NCBI RefSeq assembly: GCF_900103865.1
Contig: NZ_FNII01000007.1
Location: forward strand, 62,001 to 126,000
From: Vreelandella arcis
Lineage (GTDB): Bacteria; Pseudomonadota; Gammaproteobacteria; Pseudomonadales; Halomonadaceae
Direction of reading: 5' to 3'
Length of the DNA stretch: 64,000 nucleotides
Positions 24,257-32,982 of the stretch are shown here, piece by piece. Under the pieces are notes generated by a model. It was not told the origin of the DNA. It was given only the letters and a program-made list of their open reading frames with translations, and did no database searches. The translations under genes and the position numbers were made by a program. Each line of letters opens with the position of its first letter. Positions within the stretch are counted from its first letter, which is position 1.

Positions 24257-25183
24257 ATGGATCGTTTCAACGCAATGCAGGCATTTGCTCGGGTGGTGGA
24301 GACTGGCAGCTTTACCAAGGCTGCTGAAACACTTCACATGAGCAAGACCAGCGTGACGCAGCTCGTGCAACAACTGGAGGTACGGCTGCGTGTAAAGCTG
24401 CTCAACCGAACCACACGCAAGGTTAACGTCACGGCGGACGGCGCGGCCTATTATGAGCGCGTCATCAGACTCCTGGCTGATATGGACGATGCTGAAACCA
24501 GCCTCTCTAACGCCTCGGTGTTGCCCCGCGGTCGGCTAAGAGTTGACGTGCCAGGCCCGCTGGCGCGAATGATCCTGATCCCGGCGTTGCCTGACTTCCA
24601 CGCTCGATACCCTGATATTCAACTCGACATGGGCGTGAGTGACCGCATGGTGGACCTGATCGGTGAAAGCGTGGACTGCGTGGTGCGCGGCGGGGAGCTT
24701 ACCGATTTATCGTTGGTGGCGCGTCGTGTGGGCGACCTGAGGCTCGGTGTTTACGCCGCCCCCAGCTATCTTGAAAGAGCGGGTGTCCCTTCGCATCCGC
24801 AAGCGCTGTCAGCCCCTCCTCACTACATCGTGGGTTTCAGATGGGATCGTGCGGGCTTGGTCTTTCCCCATGCCATGTACCGCAGCGGAGAGCGTGTCAA
24901 CGTACAAGGACGCTATGTGATTTCGGTCGACGACGGTAATGCTGGCCTGGCGGCGTGCCTATCAGGACTCGGCGTAATCTGGCTCCCTGACTACATGGCC
25001 AGGGAGCACGTATCGAGCGGCGAGCTGGTTCGCTTATTCAGTGATTGGCAGCTCGACCCAATGCCTATGTACGTAGCCTTCCCACCGAATCGGCACGTAA
25101 GCGCCAAGCTGCGCGTATTCATTGATTGGGTCGTCGAGCTGATGGCTGAGCATACGCCTATGGTGGACCGACGGATAGACTGA
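24257..25183 (+). CDS. LysR-family transcriptional regulator
   Basis: A 308-residue LysR protein beginning [20 protein letters not shown], with helix-turn-helix AAETLHMSKTSVTQLVQQLE and wing LLNRTTRKVNVTADG. The CrgA-like substrate-binding domain follows. The ATG at 24257 gives the standard N-terminus; the in-frame GTG at 24242 adds five unusual residues. It probably controls the divergent RidA-family gene through the repeat at 24214. Confidence 0.92.
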   Translation: MDRFNAMQAFARVVETGSFTKAAETLHMSKTSVTQLVQQLEVRLRVKLLNRTTRKVNVTADGAAYYERVIRLLADMDDAETSLSNASVLPRGRLRVDVPGPLARMILIPALPDFHARYPDIQLDMGVSDRMVDLIGESVDCVVRGGELTDLSLVARRVGDLRLGVYAAPSYLERAGVPSHPQALSAPPHYIVGFRWDRAGLVFPHAMYRSGERVNVQGRYVISVDDGNAGLAACLSGLGVIWLPDYMAREHVSSGELVRLFSDWQLDPMPMYVAFPPNRHVSAKLRVFIDWVVELMAEHTPMVDRRID

Positions 25184-25349
25184 TGTGGCGGCGAGAGAGG
25201 GGGGTGAAGGCTTGCCATCGGCGTGGCGTAGCGGCTATGGGTTCAAGGGGGCAAGCTGGATGAAACCGAGCAGGCTGTGCCTTTCCAGTTGGCCACCTGC
25301 CTAAGCGACCGCTTGAAACAGGCAGTTGAGAGCGTCATGACGCAGAAAG

Positions 25350-25862
25350 CTAATCATCGTGGCTTAGAGGTTTTTCTTCGTCAACGACGACCAGTTCTCG
25401 GTCATTTTCCAGCGTTGCCAGGGCAATCTGGTAGCAGTCTTCGATATGACGGTTGCCCATCATCTTCATGGCGGTGTAGCTGATGCCGCCTGCCACGGCG
25501 CTGCCGACGAAGGGTACGAACTTGGAGACGCCTTTTGCGGCGACCCTGACGCCCATTTTCTGTAGCAGCATCACAATCAGCTTTTTGGTGATGTATTTCC
25601 CCGCCATCTTGCTGCCCGTATTGGATATGGCCGTCATTACGAACAGCTTGGCTTCGGTATCCAGGCTTTCGATTTGTTCAGGTGTTAGCCCGAACTGGTG
25701 ATTAATCCTGGGGATCAGCCGCATCAAAATGGCGACGTCTGACCCTACATCCACCCCCGGCAGGGGAATGATCGCTGCGCCGGCTGAAAGGCGCGAGCTA
25801 TTGGTGACCATCGCTTGGCACGACTGCTTGATGGCGTCGAGGTCTTCCCGTGACGTGATCAT
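25350..25862 (-). CDS. conserved hypothetical protein with C-terminal hydrophobic segments
   Basis: A 170-residue protein. It begins with a charged helix (MITSREDLDAIKQSCQ), then ALTERNATING amphipathic and hydrophobic stretches including AAIIPLPGVDVGSDVAIL and a Gly/Ala-rich PFVGSAVAGGISYTAMK. This layout resembles DUF697/YcjF-like or EcsC-like membrane-associated proteins, but I cannot assign a family firmly. I chose the ATG at 25862, preceded by AAGGA, over an upstream start. It stands alone, 47 bp downstream of the msrQ stop... on the same strand but upstream of it in transcription order is not the case: it is separate from msrPQ. Confidence 0.55.
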   Translation of the reverse strand: MITSREDLDAIKQSCQAMVTNSSRLSAGAAIIPLPGVDVGSDVAILMRLIPRINHQFGLTPEQIESLDTEAKLFVMTAISNTGSKMAGKYITKKLIVMLLQKMGVRVAAKGVSKFVPFVGSAVAGGISYTAMKMMGNRHIEDCYQIALATLENDRELVVVDEEKPLSHDD

Positions 25863-25908
25863 AAGGCGGTCCTTGTTTGACGAAGGGACATCCATTTGGC
25901 GTTGCAAA

Positions 25909-26529
25909 TTAAGTACGACTCAACCGATAACGTAGTTTAGGCAGTGTACGCGCAACGGGGGGCAGTCGGGTGGCCATGATAAGCGCGGCAACTAACGCGT
26001 ATGCTGCCCATTCGCCCATATCTGCCCGCACTACCCAGAAGAAGTGCAGCAGTACCAAACCCAGAATGGCGTAGGAAAATTTGTGCAGCGGCTTCCAGCG
26101 TTTGCCTAGCTTGCGCATCGACCACTTGTTGGAGGTAACACCGAGCACTGCAAGGCCGATCAGCGCGATCATGCCGACGATAATGTAGGGCCGTTTGACG
26201 ATCTCGCTACCCAGCAGCGCCCAGTTAAGCCCCAGGATGAACAGCGCGTAGCTGAGCATATGCAGGGTGGCGTAGGCGAGTGTCCACAGGCCCAACTGTC
26301 GCCGGATTAGCGCAAAGCCTTTCCAGCGGGTGAGCTTGGTGAGTGGGGTAAGGCTGAGGGTAAGTAGCAGCATCCATAGCCCGCCAATGCCGATATTGAG
26401 CAGCAGGTAGCGCCCCGGCTCGGGGCCAGCGGCATTATTCGCTACCTGCCAGCTCCAGAACAGCAGCGGCGTTAGCGCCGCCAGAAACACTGCCACGCGC
26501 CAAGCTAACCATTTGTGCTGCGTTGCCAT
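25909..26529 (-). CDS. msrQ: MsrPQ system haem-binding membrane subunit
   Basis: A 206-residue, six-helix inner-membrane cytochrome of the ferric-reductase-like family (YedZ/MsrQ). His residues are placed in helices as in the family (ATLHMLSYALF, KPLHKFSYAILGLVLLHFF). It passes electrons from the quinone pool or flavin reductase to MsrP in the periplasm. Its ATG overlaps the msrP stop by one base (TAATG), so the two are translationally coupled. It is the last gene of the run that starts with the Met-rich peptide at 30178. Confidence 0.93.
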   Translation of the reverse strand: MATQHKWLAWRVAVFLAALTPLLFWSWQVANNAAGPEPGRYLLLNIGIGGLWMLLLTLSLTPLTKLTRWKGFALIRRQLGLWTLAYATLHMLSYALFILGLNWALLGSEIVKRPYIIVGMIALIGLAVLGVTSNKWSMRKLGKRWKPLHKFSYAILGLVLLHFFWVVRADMGEWAAYALVAALIMATRLPPVARTLPKLRYRLSRT

Positions 26530-27545
26530 TAGTAGTGCTTCCTTAAGTCCATGCCTGCATACAGCTCGGCGACTTCATCTTCGTAGCCGTTGAACATTCG
26601 GGTTTCGATGGTGTTGGGGCTGAATAGGCTGTTAGGTAATCGCCGCTCGGTGGCTTGGCTCCAGCGGGGGTGGTCGACTTTGGGGTTCACGTTGGCATAA
26701 AAGCCGTACTCGTCCGAGGCAATCTGTTGCCAGGAGTTGACCGGCTCTTCTTCGACCAGTGAGATACGCACAATCGATTTGATACTTTTAAAGCCGTACT
26801 TCCAGGGAACCACCAGCCGCAAAGGCGCGCCGTTTTGGTTGGGCAACTCGCGGCCGTACATGCCCATCGCCATTATCGTCAACGGGTGCATGGCTTCGTC
26901 CATGCGCAGGCCTTCCACGTAGGGCCAGTCGATGATCGAGAACGAGGAGCGCTGGCCGCGCATCTGCTCCGGATCTACCAGGGTTTCAAAGCGCACGTAC
27001 TTGGCTTTGCTGGTGGGGTCGGCGCGCTTGATGATATCGGCCAGCGGGATGCCCAGCCAGGGAATTACCATCGACCACGCCTCTACGCAGCGCAGGCGGT
27101 AAATGCGCTCTTCAAACTGCGAAGGCTTGGCGATGTCCTCCAGGGCAAAGCGCCCGCCGTTGTTGACTTCTCCATCGACCACCACGCTCCAGGGCTGGGT
27201 TTCCAGGCTGCCCGCATAGCGCGCGGGATCGCCCTTGTCGGTGCCGAACTCGAAAAAGTTGTTATAGCCACTGGCGTCATCAAAGGGAGCGATTTTGTCC
27301 TTGTCAGGGTTACTAGGAGTGATGGCGCGCCACTCGGTCTCGCTGATTTTCTCCTTTAGCCACGCGGGTGCATCGCCTTCGGGTACATCGGAGTAGTCTT
27401 CATTGGCGCGCACGTGACCAGATAAGGCGAGCCCTGCGCCTAGGCCTGCCATGCCGCCCATAAAGCGTCGCCGGGAGAGGTAGATAGATTCCGGCGTGAC
27501 ATCGGACTCGTTTAAGTCACTGGGTTTGGCAATCTTTATTAGCAT
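26529..27545 (-). CDS. msrP: periplasmic methionine sulfoxide reductase catalytic subunit
   Basis: A 338-residue molybdopterin enzyme (YedY/MsrP) that reduces methionine sulfoxide in periplasmic proteins. A twin-arginine signal is clear (LSRRRFMGGMAGLGAGLALS, about residues 26-45). The Mo-ligand Cys lies in YRLRCVEAWSMVIPW. I chose the ATG at 27545, preceded by GGAGG at seven bases; the longer frame to 27611 reads through the promoter palindrome. It is paired with msrQ and lies 105 bp downstream of a histidine kinase on the same strand, recalling the E. coli HprSR (YedVW) control of msrPQ. Confidence 0.95.
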   Translation of the reverse strand: MLIKIAKPSDLNESDVTPESIYLSRRRFMGGMAGLGAGLALSGHVRANEDYSDVPEGDAPAWLKEKISETEWRAITPSNPDKDKIAPFDDASGYNNFFEFGTDKGDPARYAGSLETQPWSVVVDGEVNNGGRFALEDIAKPSQFEERIYRLRCVEAWSMVIPWLGIPLADIIKRADPTSKAKYVRFETLVDPEQMRGQRSSFSIIDWPYVEGLRMDEAMHPLTIMAMGMYGRELPNQNGAPLRLVVPWKYGFKSIKSIVRISLVEEEPVNSWQQIASDEYGFYANVNPKVDHPRWSQATERRLPNSLFSPNTIETRMFNGYEDEVAELYAGMDLRKHY

Positions 27546-27583
27546 TGGGGTGCCTCCACTCGCGATGGATAAGGTGTTATAGC

Positions 27584-27612
27584 TGTGACCATCTTGTACA
27601 AGATTTATCACA
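27584..27612 (-). promoter_or_regulatory. palindromic operator upstream of msrP
   Basis: ATCTTGTACAAGAT at 27591-27604 is a perfect 14-bp palindrome, nested in outer TGTGA (27584-27588) and TCACA (27608-27612). It sits in the 105-bp gap before msrP, suggesting that msrPQ has its own regulated promoter. The half-sites differ in order from the E. coli HprR/CusR box (ACAA-N2-TTGT). Confidence 0.5.
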
Positions 27613-27650
27613 GAAAATTCGCAAAGTTATTACGTTTTTTAAACGTCGCT

Positions 27651-29147
27651 TTAGAAGGACGTGTATATCGGCAAGCGTATGCAGAAAGACGCTCCCCCAG
27701 CAGCACGGTTTTCCACACGGATATCACCCCCCTGAAGGGTCATGATTCTGCGTGCAATGGCTAGCCCTAGCCCTGCATGGCCAGAGCCGCCGGAAGCTTC
27801 ACCACGATAGAAGGGATCAAAAATATGCGGTAGATCCTGTTCTGCAATGCCGGGGCCGCTATCCTGCACGTAAACCTCGGGTTCCCCCTCCGCCTGGCCG
27901 ACAATGACGTCAATACGACCGCCCGGAGGGCTGTAGGCAATAGCGTTGATGATCAGGTTGTCCAACACCCGTTCGGTCATGGCCAGGTCGGCGTAGGCGG
28001 TGGGCAATGCCGGGTCGCCACTGAGGCTGAGCGTTAGCTGGCTTTCCTGTGCGGACTGGCCGTGTTTCTGCACTACATCGTGAACCAGCTCGGCCAGCGG
28101 GAAGGGCTCCGGCACCGGCTGTTTTTCCTTCGCCTCCAGGGCCGCAAGCTCGAAAAGCTCATCCACCAAGCGGCTCAAACGGCGGCCTTCCTTGAGGGCG
28201 ATGTCGAGAAAACGATCCTGCTCCTGGGGGCTGAGACGGTCACGTCTTAACTTTAGGCTTTCGATATAGCCCTGCATGGACGCCAGCGGCGTGCGCAGAT
28301 CATGGGATACCTGGGCGATCAGGCGACGGCGCTGGGCGTCTTTTTCCGTCAGTTGCTCAATCTGGTTGGCAATCCGCTGGGCCATATCGTCGAAGGTGAC
28401 ACCCAGATAGTCGATCTCGTCGCGCACCACAGGCCGTTTGTCTCGCCATCTTGTGGTGTGAGACCAAGCGCTGGGCGGGCTGTGGCGCATATCGCTGTTT
28501 TCGAATTGCTCCACTAGCCGCGTCAATGATCTCAAGCGGCGGGTCAGCAGGTGGAAAATAGTCAGCCCCGCGACCATTGCTACCGCCAGGCTGACCAGTA
28601 GCGCCCAGGCGCTCATTTCGAGCACTTTACCGCCACGGGCCATGGTTTCTGCGGCATCGTATTCCTCACCGCGCAACACCACATAAAGATACCCTTCCGG
28701 GTTCTCCGCCGTGGGCACCGGGGTAACGGAAAAGACTTTCTGGCGGTCGTGGCTGCGGGGGTCGTCGCCGAGGAGCGGGTAAAGGCTCATGTCATCCATC
28801 AGCCTGCGGATGGGCGACAGGGATACCTGGTTGCGTTTGATCTTCGCCGGATCTGCCGAATAGGAGAGAATGGTGCCATCGAGATCTAGCAGATAGATCT
28901 CGATGCTGGGGTTAATGGCCATGTACAGGGCGAACAGTTCTTCCAGGGCGCTACGGTCAAGCTCGCCGTCGCGGACTAAATTCCTGTCGGACACCAAGTT
29001 CTGGGCCAGATCCTGATGCAGTGCCTGGTTGACGGAGGCACTGTATTCACGCAGAGAATACAGGCTGATAAAGGTGTAAAGCAGGCCGACGGCCAGCAAC
29101 AGCAGAAACAGGCCGAGGGCCAGCCGGGTATAGAGTGTTTTCAGCAT
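27651..29147 (-). CDS. HAMP-type sensor histidine kinase
   Basis: A 498-residue kinase with TM1 (about 8-30), a periplasmic domain of about 145 residues, TM2 (about 175-200), HAMP and a DHp domain with VSHDLRTPLASMQGY (phospho-acceptor His282). The ATPase domain has an N-box at LIINAIAYSP and G-boxes at DSGPGIAE and GHAGLGLAI. It begins three bases after the stop of the response-regulator gene. Placed between the Met-rich peptide/regulator genes and msrPQ, it probably senses an envelope oxidant or metal stress; the signal itself is inferred. Confidence 0.93.
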   Translation of the reverse strand: MLKTLYTRLALGLFLLLLAVGLLYTFISLYSLREYSASVNQALHQDLAQNLVSDRNLVRDGELDRSALEELFALYMAINPSIEIYLLDLDGTILSYSADPAKIKRNQVSLSPIRRLMDDMSLYPLLGDDPRSHDRQKVFSVTPVPTAENPEGYLYVVLRGEEYDAAETMARGGKVLEMSAWALLVSLAVAMVAGLTIFHLLTRRLRSLTRLVEQFENSDMRHSPPSAWSHTTRWRDKRPVVRDEIDYLGVTFDDMAQRIANQIEQLTEKDAQRRRLIAQVSHDLRTPLASMQGYIESLKLRRDRLSPQEQDRFLDIALKEGRRLSRLVDELFELAALEAKEKQPVPEPFPLAELVHDVVQKHGQSAQESQLTLSLSGDPALPTAYADLAMTERVLDNLIINAIAYSPPGGRIDVIVGQAEGEPEVYVQDSGPGIAEQDLPHIFDPFYRGEASGGSGHAGLGLAIARRIMTLQGGDIRVENRAAGGASFCIRLPIYTSF

Positions 29148-29150
29148 AGC

Positions 29151-29852
29151 TTATTCGCGGAAGCGATAGCCCACCCCCCAAACCGTCTGGATAAACGCCG
29201 GGTGAGCGGGATCCGTTTCGATCTTTCCGCGCAGCCGGTTGATGTGGGTATTGACGGTATGCTCGTAGCCTTCGTGGCTGTAGCCCCATACGGCGTCGAG
29301 CAGTTGGATACGGCTGAATACCCGCCCTGGATGACTGGCAAAGTGCCAGAGCAGGTCAAACTCCCGCGCGGTGAGCTCGACGGCTTGCTCGTGGATAAAC
29401 ACCCGTCGGCGAGCGGGGTCAATACGTAGCCCATCGGCGGTTAACGCTTCATTGCTGGTCTCTGCGGCGGGCGCGGATGCCATGGCGTCCACGCGCCGGA
29501 ATAAGGCCTTCACCCTTGCGGAAAGCTCGGCCACGCTGAAGGGTTTGGTGAGGTAATCATCCGCCCCGATTTCCAGGCCCAGCACCCGATCCAGCTCCGT
29601 GCTTTTAGCCGTCAGCATCAGCACGGGGACGTAGCCTTTGCCGGAACGGATTTCGCGGCACACGGAAAGCCCGTCCATGCCGGGCAACATCAGATCAAGA
29701 ATCACCAGGTCGATACCCCCTTCACGAAAACGCGCAAGCCCGGTATCCCCCCGCTCACAAAGAACGGGGGTCATGCCAAGCTCGGCCACGTGTATGCGGA
29801 CGAGCTCACCGATACCTGGGTTGTCTTCAATGATCAGTACGTTTCGTGTCAT
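29151..29852 (-). CDS. OmpR-family response regulator
   Basis: A 233-residue regulator. The receiver has acidic pair ED (9-10), phospho-Asp53 in DLVILDLMLPGMDG, LTAKST and YLTKPF. The winged helix ends VNTHINRLRGKIE and VWGVGYRFRE. It is the partner of the kinase that follows three bases later. The Met-rich peptide gene lies 47 bp upstream on the same strand, so the three may be one transcript. Confidence 0.94.
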   Translation of the reverse strand: MTRNVLIIEDNPGIGELVRIHVAELGMTPVLCERGDTGLARFREGGIDLVILDLMLPGMDGLSVCREIRSGKGYVPVLMLTAKSTELDRVLGLEIGADDYLTKPFSVAELSARVKALFRRVDAMASAPAAETSNEALTADGLRIDPARRRVFIHEQAVELTAREFDLLWHFASHPGRVFSRIQLLDAVWGYSHEGYEHTVNTHINRLRGKIETDPAHPAFIQTVWGVGYRFRE

Positions 29853-29899
29853 AGGAACCTGGCTTTTAAACGCTCGCGATTAGTTCGTGTGTCTGAGGC

Positions 29900-30178
29900 T
29901 TACATGCCCTCGCTTTCCATATCCTCTTCCATTTCCATATCGCCCTCGGACATGCTGTCATCTTGCATATCGCTGTCCATGGAATCGGTCATGGAGTCAT
30001 CCATAGAGTCGGACATATCATCCGTCTTCATGTCACTATTCTCCATTGGCTCATGTTCCATTGACTCATGCATGTCGTCTTCCATCATGTCATCTTCGGA
30101 CATCATTTCATCCGCATAGCTGGCCGTCGCCATCAGGCTGAATAGACAGATGGCAGCGATTGTCGTGAACTTGTTCAT
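29900..30178 (-). CDS. secreted acidic methionine-rich peptide
   Basis: A 92-residue protein. The first 22 residues are a signal peptide ending ATASYA, with predicted cleavage before DEMM. The mature 70 residues contain 18 methionines, nearly all beside Asp, Glu or Ser (EDDMMEDD, SDSMDDSM and so on), no Cys and almost no hydrophobic residues. It is strongly acidic and likely disordered. The composition resembles MrpX-type methionine-rich peptides that absorb hypochlorous acid and are repaired by MsrP; copper binding is the main alternative. It heads the two-component/msrPQ gene run, which supports the oxidant-sink reading. Function is inferred. Confidence 0.8.
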   Translation of the reverse strand: MNKFTTIAAICLFSLMATASYADEMMSEDDMMEDDMHESMEHEPMENSDMKTDDMSDSMDDSMTDSMDSDMQDDSMSEGDMEMEEDMESEGM

Positions 30179-30202
30179 GGCGTTTTTTACCCCCTAGGTT
30201 TA

Positions 30203-30223
30203 AGCCTGCCGGATTGGCAGGCT
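30203..30223 (-). promoter_or_regulatory. leader hairpin before the Met-rich peptide gene
   Basis: AGCCTGCC-GGATT-GGCAGGCT forms an eight-base-pair GC-rich stem 25 bases upstream of the peptide ATG. It may be a 5'-leader stabiliser or an attenuator, or it may terminate transcription coming from the other side. No T-tract follows on the plus strand. Confidence 0.45.
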
Positions 30224-30379
30224 CAACACCTATACTAGGCGGATACCATCACAGCAGAGTCACCGGGTGTTAAAGAGTGTATCGCGCAAATCTCACAAAT
30301 GTGTCACGGGTGGCCGAATGATAGGGCGATGGCAACAACACCTTATGTTTCAATACGCTTGTTTTAACAAGGAGCCCCC

Positions 30380-31357
30380 ATGGCTTCAAAACGCCACGAA
30401 TTGGTGTCGTTAATTGACCAAGGTGCGATACCGCCCAACCAAGTGCCTAAAGCCGTGAAAGCGGCCGGGCTGTGCCCTTCGCCCCGTGCGTGGGGGGTGT
30501 TTATTGATCGGCTTTTACTTTGGCTGGGTGGCTTGGCTTTGGCCTTCGCGGTGCTGTTTTTTGTGGCCTATAACTGGGCCGAGCTGGGTCGCTGGCCGCG
30601 CTTTGGCCTGGTGCAGGTGGCTCTCGTGCTGGCGGTGGGCGTTGCCGTTTGGGGCAATACTCACCGCTGGGTAGCTAGGGCCGCGCTGACCGCCGCGTCG
30701 CTGTTGGTTGGGGTGCTGCTGGCGCTGTTGGGTCAGGTGTATCAGAGCGGCGCCGACCCATGGCAGCTGTTTTTCGTCTGGGCCGTGTTGATCCTGCCCT
30801 GGGTGTTTGTCAGCCGCTTTGAGCTACTTTGGCTTGCCTGGCTGGCGCTTTTGAACACGGCGCTGTGGCTTTATTTTCGCACCTGGGGCGGGGCGCTCGA
30901 CGTGTGGTTCGTCAGTAGCGATGCCATCTTTTGGTGGCTGTTCGTGCTCAACACCGCCGCGCTTGTGGTAGGCGAGTGGGGCGTACAGCGTCGGCGCTGG
31001 CGCGTCAGCCGCTGGACCCTGCGCACCCTGGCGCTAGGCAGTGGAGTCCCCATCACTTTGTTGATGATGACGCTGATCGTCGATGCAACGGCGTTTTACA
31101 TGCCCGCGCTAGGGGTTTACCCGTTATGGCTCGTGGCGCTGTATGGCGGTTATCGCTACGGGCGGCCGGATCTGTTGTTGGTGGCGGGTGGCTGTGTGTC
31201 GCTGATCTGTGTAGTGACATTGGCGCTGGCCCGGCGATTGTTATGGCAGGGCGAATGGCAGCCGGGTAGCTTGCTGATGTTGGCGTTGGCGGTATTGGTA
31301 ATGGGTGCCGGCGCCGTGATGTGGTTAAAGCGGCTGCATACGGAGGCGCCCTCATGA
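30380..31357 (+). CDS. DUF2157 membrane protein
   Basis: A 325-residue protein with a cytoplasmic N-terminus (about 40 residues, KRHELVSLIDQGAI) and about nine hydrophobic segments, beginning with LLLWLGGLALAFAVLFFVAY. This is the DUF2157 layout. AAGGAG precedes the ATG. The stop overlaps the next gene by four bases. It is always found with DUF4401 and GDYXXLXY proteins, but the reaction of this three-gene unit is unknown. The gap 30179-30379 contains its promoter region, divergent from the Met-rich peptide gene. Confidence 0.88.
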   Translation: MASKRHELVSLIDQGAIPPNQVPKAVKAAGLCPSPRAWGVFIDRLLLWLGGLALAFAVLFFVAYNWAELGRWPRFGLVQVALVLAVGVAVWGNTHRWVARAALTAASLLVGVLLALLGQVYQSGADPWQLFFVWAVLILPWVFVSRFELLWLAWLALLNTALWLYFRTWGGALDVWFVSSDAIFWWLFVLNTAALVVGEWGVQRRRWRVSRWTLRTLALGSGVPITLLMMTLIVDATAFYMPALGVYPLWLVALYGGYRYGRPDLLLVAGGCVSLICVVTLALARRLLWQGEWQPGSLLMLALAVLVMGAGAVMWLKRLHTEAPS

Positions 31358-32433
31358 CCCATAAGGCGACGTCTTTACGCGCCAGGTTGCACCAGGCGGG
31401 TATTGCAGTAAACGAAAGCGGCATGCAAGCGTCGCCGCAAATCCCTTGGTTCGTGCGCGTGCTGCAGGCGTTTTCCGGTTGGCTGGCAGCGATGTTCCTG
31501 CTTGGTTTTATCGCCATGGTCGCGGCGTCCGTGGTGGAGAGTACGCTTGGGTCGTTGAGCTTGGGCGCCATGATGCTGCTGGCGGCGTTTGGGCTGTTTT
31601 GCGTGACGCGCAGCGACGTGGGCGAACATCTGGCGCTAGCCGTTAGCCTGGCGGGGCAACTTCTGGTGGCCTGGGGCCTGGCCAATGTCTGGGAAACGTC
31701 CGCTTACCTATGGTGGGTGTTGCTGGGTTTGCAGTGCGTGCTGGCGCTGGTCATGCCTAGCCACACGCATCGTGGTTTTTCTGCCTTTGCCGCCAGCGTG
31801 GCGCTGTATATGGCGTTGGCGATGAGCGCCATGAACCCGGTTGCCAGCGGCATGGTGCTGCTGGCCCTTACCGCGCTCTGGCTGAATGAGTTTCGCTGGC
31901 CGACGCGTATCCCCCATGTGCAGGCGTGGGGTTATGGTCTGTTGGCGGGCCTGCTGGTCATTCAGGGCGTGGCCCATACCGGCGGGTCGCTTTTGTATTT
32001 CGATGCCCGGACGGCGGGTATTTGGGCGGCGTTAACACCCTGGCTGGGTGTGGCGTTGGTTGCGCTGGCGCTAGGCGCGCTGTTGTTGACGCGGCTAGAT
32101 GCGTCTCTTTCAGCCAGGGCACGTGGGGCCGCTTATGTGTGTGCGGTCGTGTTGCTCATAGTGACCTATCACGTGCCGAGCGTGGGGCAAGGCGTGGTGG
32201 TGATGTTATTGGGCGTTGCCGTTGGGCATCGCCTGCTGGTGGGAGTCGGCGTGCTTTCGCTATTGCTGGGCATTGGCAGCTATTACTATTCGCTGGAGAC
32301 CACGCTGCTGATGAAGTCAGTCACGCTGCTGTTGATTGGCGGGCTGCTGTTGTTGCTGCGCTTGGCGTTGCGCCACTGGCTGGGTTCAACGATGTCAAAG
32401 CAAGCCGACGGGAGCCCTGGCCATGATGCGTAG
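31354..32433 (+). CDS. DUF4401 membrane protein
   Basis: A 359-residue protein with about ten hydrophobic segments and a short charged N-terminus (MTHKATSLRARLHQAG), fitting DUF4401. The start at 31354 forms an ATGA overlap with the DUF2157 gene. Its last residues overlap the next start codon, so translation of all three genes is probably coupled. Function unknown. Confidence 0.86.
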   Translation: MTHKATSLRARLHQAGIAVNESGMQASPQIPWFVRVLQAFSGWLAAMFLLGFIAMVAASVVESTLGSLSLGAMMLLAAFGLFCVTRSDVGEHLALAVSLAGQLLVAWGLANVWETSAYLWWVLLGLQCVLALVMPSHTHRGFSAFAASVALYMALAMSAMNPVASGMVLLALTALWLNEFRWPTRIPHVQAWGYGLLAGLLVIQGVAHTGGSLLYFDARTAGIWAALTPWLGVALVALALGALLLTRLDASLSARARGAAYVCAVVLLIVTYHVPSVGQGVVVMLLGVAVGHRLLVGVGVLSLLLGIGSYYYSLETTLLMKSVTLLLIGGLLLLLRLALRHWLGSTMSKQADGSPGHDA

Positions 32434-32947
32434 TGCCAAGTGGCGCCGGGTGGTTATCGTTGCGACCACGCTGTTGATCCTGGCGGTGGTGAACGCAGCG
32501 ATCTGGGAGAAGGAGCAGCACCTGGCCGAAGGCGAGGTGGTGTATCTGGCGCTGGCGCCAGTCGATCCGCGATCGTTAATGCAGGGCGACTATATGGCGC
32601 TCAATTTTGCGCTGAGTAACGAGATTCAGCGTGCGCTGCAAAGCCGCCGTGATGACGGCGCGCCCAGGTCGCGCGACGGCTACGCCATTGTGCGTGTGGA
32701 CGAACAGCGTATTGCTCACTTCCAAGGGCTGGCGGAGGGCCAAAGCACGCTGGATAACGACGAACGGCGTCTTCACTACCGCCTGCGCAATGGCCAGGTG
32801 CGGCTAGCCACCGATGCATTCTTTTTCCAGGAAGGCCACGCCGAGCGCTATGAGGCTGCTCGCTATGGTCGATTCCGCGTCAACCAGCAAGGTGAACCCT
32901 TGCTGGTGTCCCTGCACGATGAAGCCCTTGAAAATCTCAGCCAATAG
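32423..32947 (+). CDS. GDYXXLXY-domain protein
   Basis: A 174-residue protein with one N-terminal hydrophobic helix (VVIVATTLLILAVVNAAIW) and a soluble domain on the outer side. The naming motif appears as LMQGDYMALNFAL (Phe in place of the last Tyr). It is the third gene of the DUF2157-DUF4401 operon and overlaps the preceding gene by 11 bp. Family members occur only in such operons; the biochemical role is not known. Confidence 0.88.
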   Translation: MMRSAKWRRVVIVATTLLILAVVNAAIWEKEQHLAEGEVVYLALAPVDPRSLMQGDYMALNFALSNEIQRALQSRRDDGAPRSRDGYAIVRVDEQRIAHFQGLAEGQSTLDNDERRLHYRLRNGQVRLATDAFFFQEGHAERYEAARYGRFRVNQQGEPLLVSLHDEALENLSQ

Positions 32948-32982
32948 CAGGCTATGAACTGATCAAGTAGCAGTGGGTGCGC

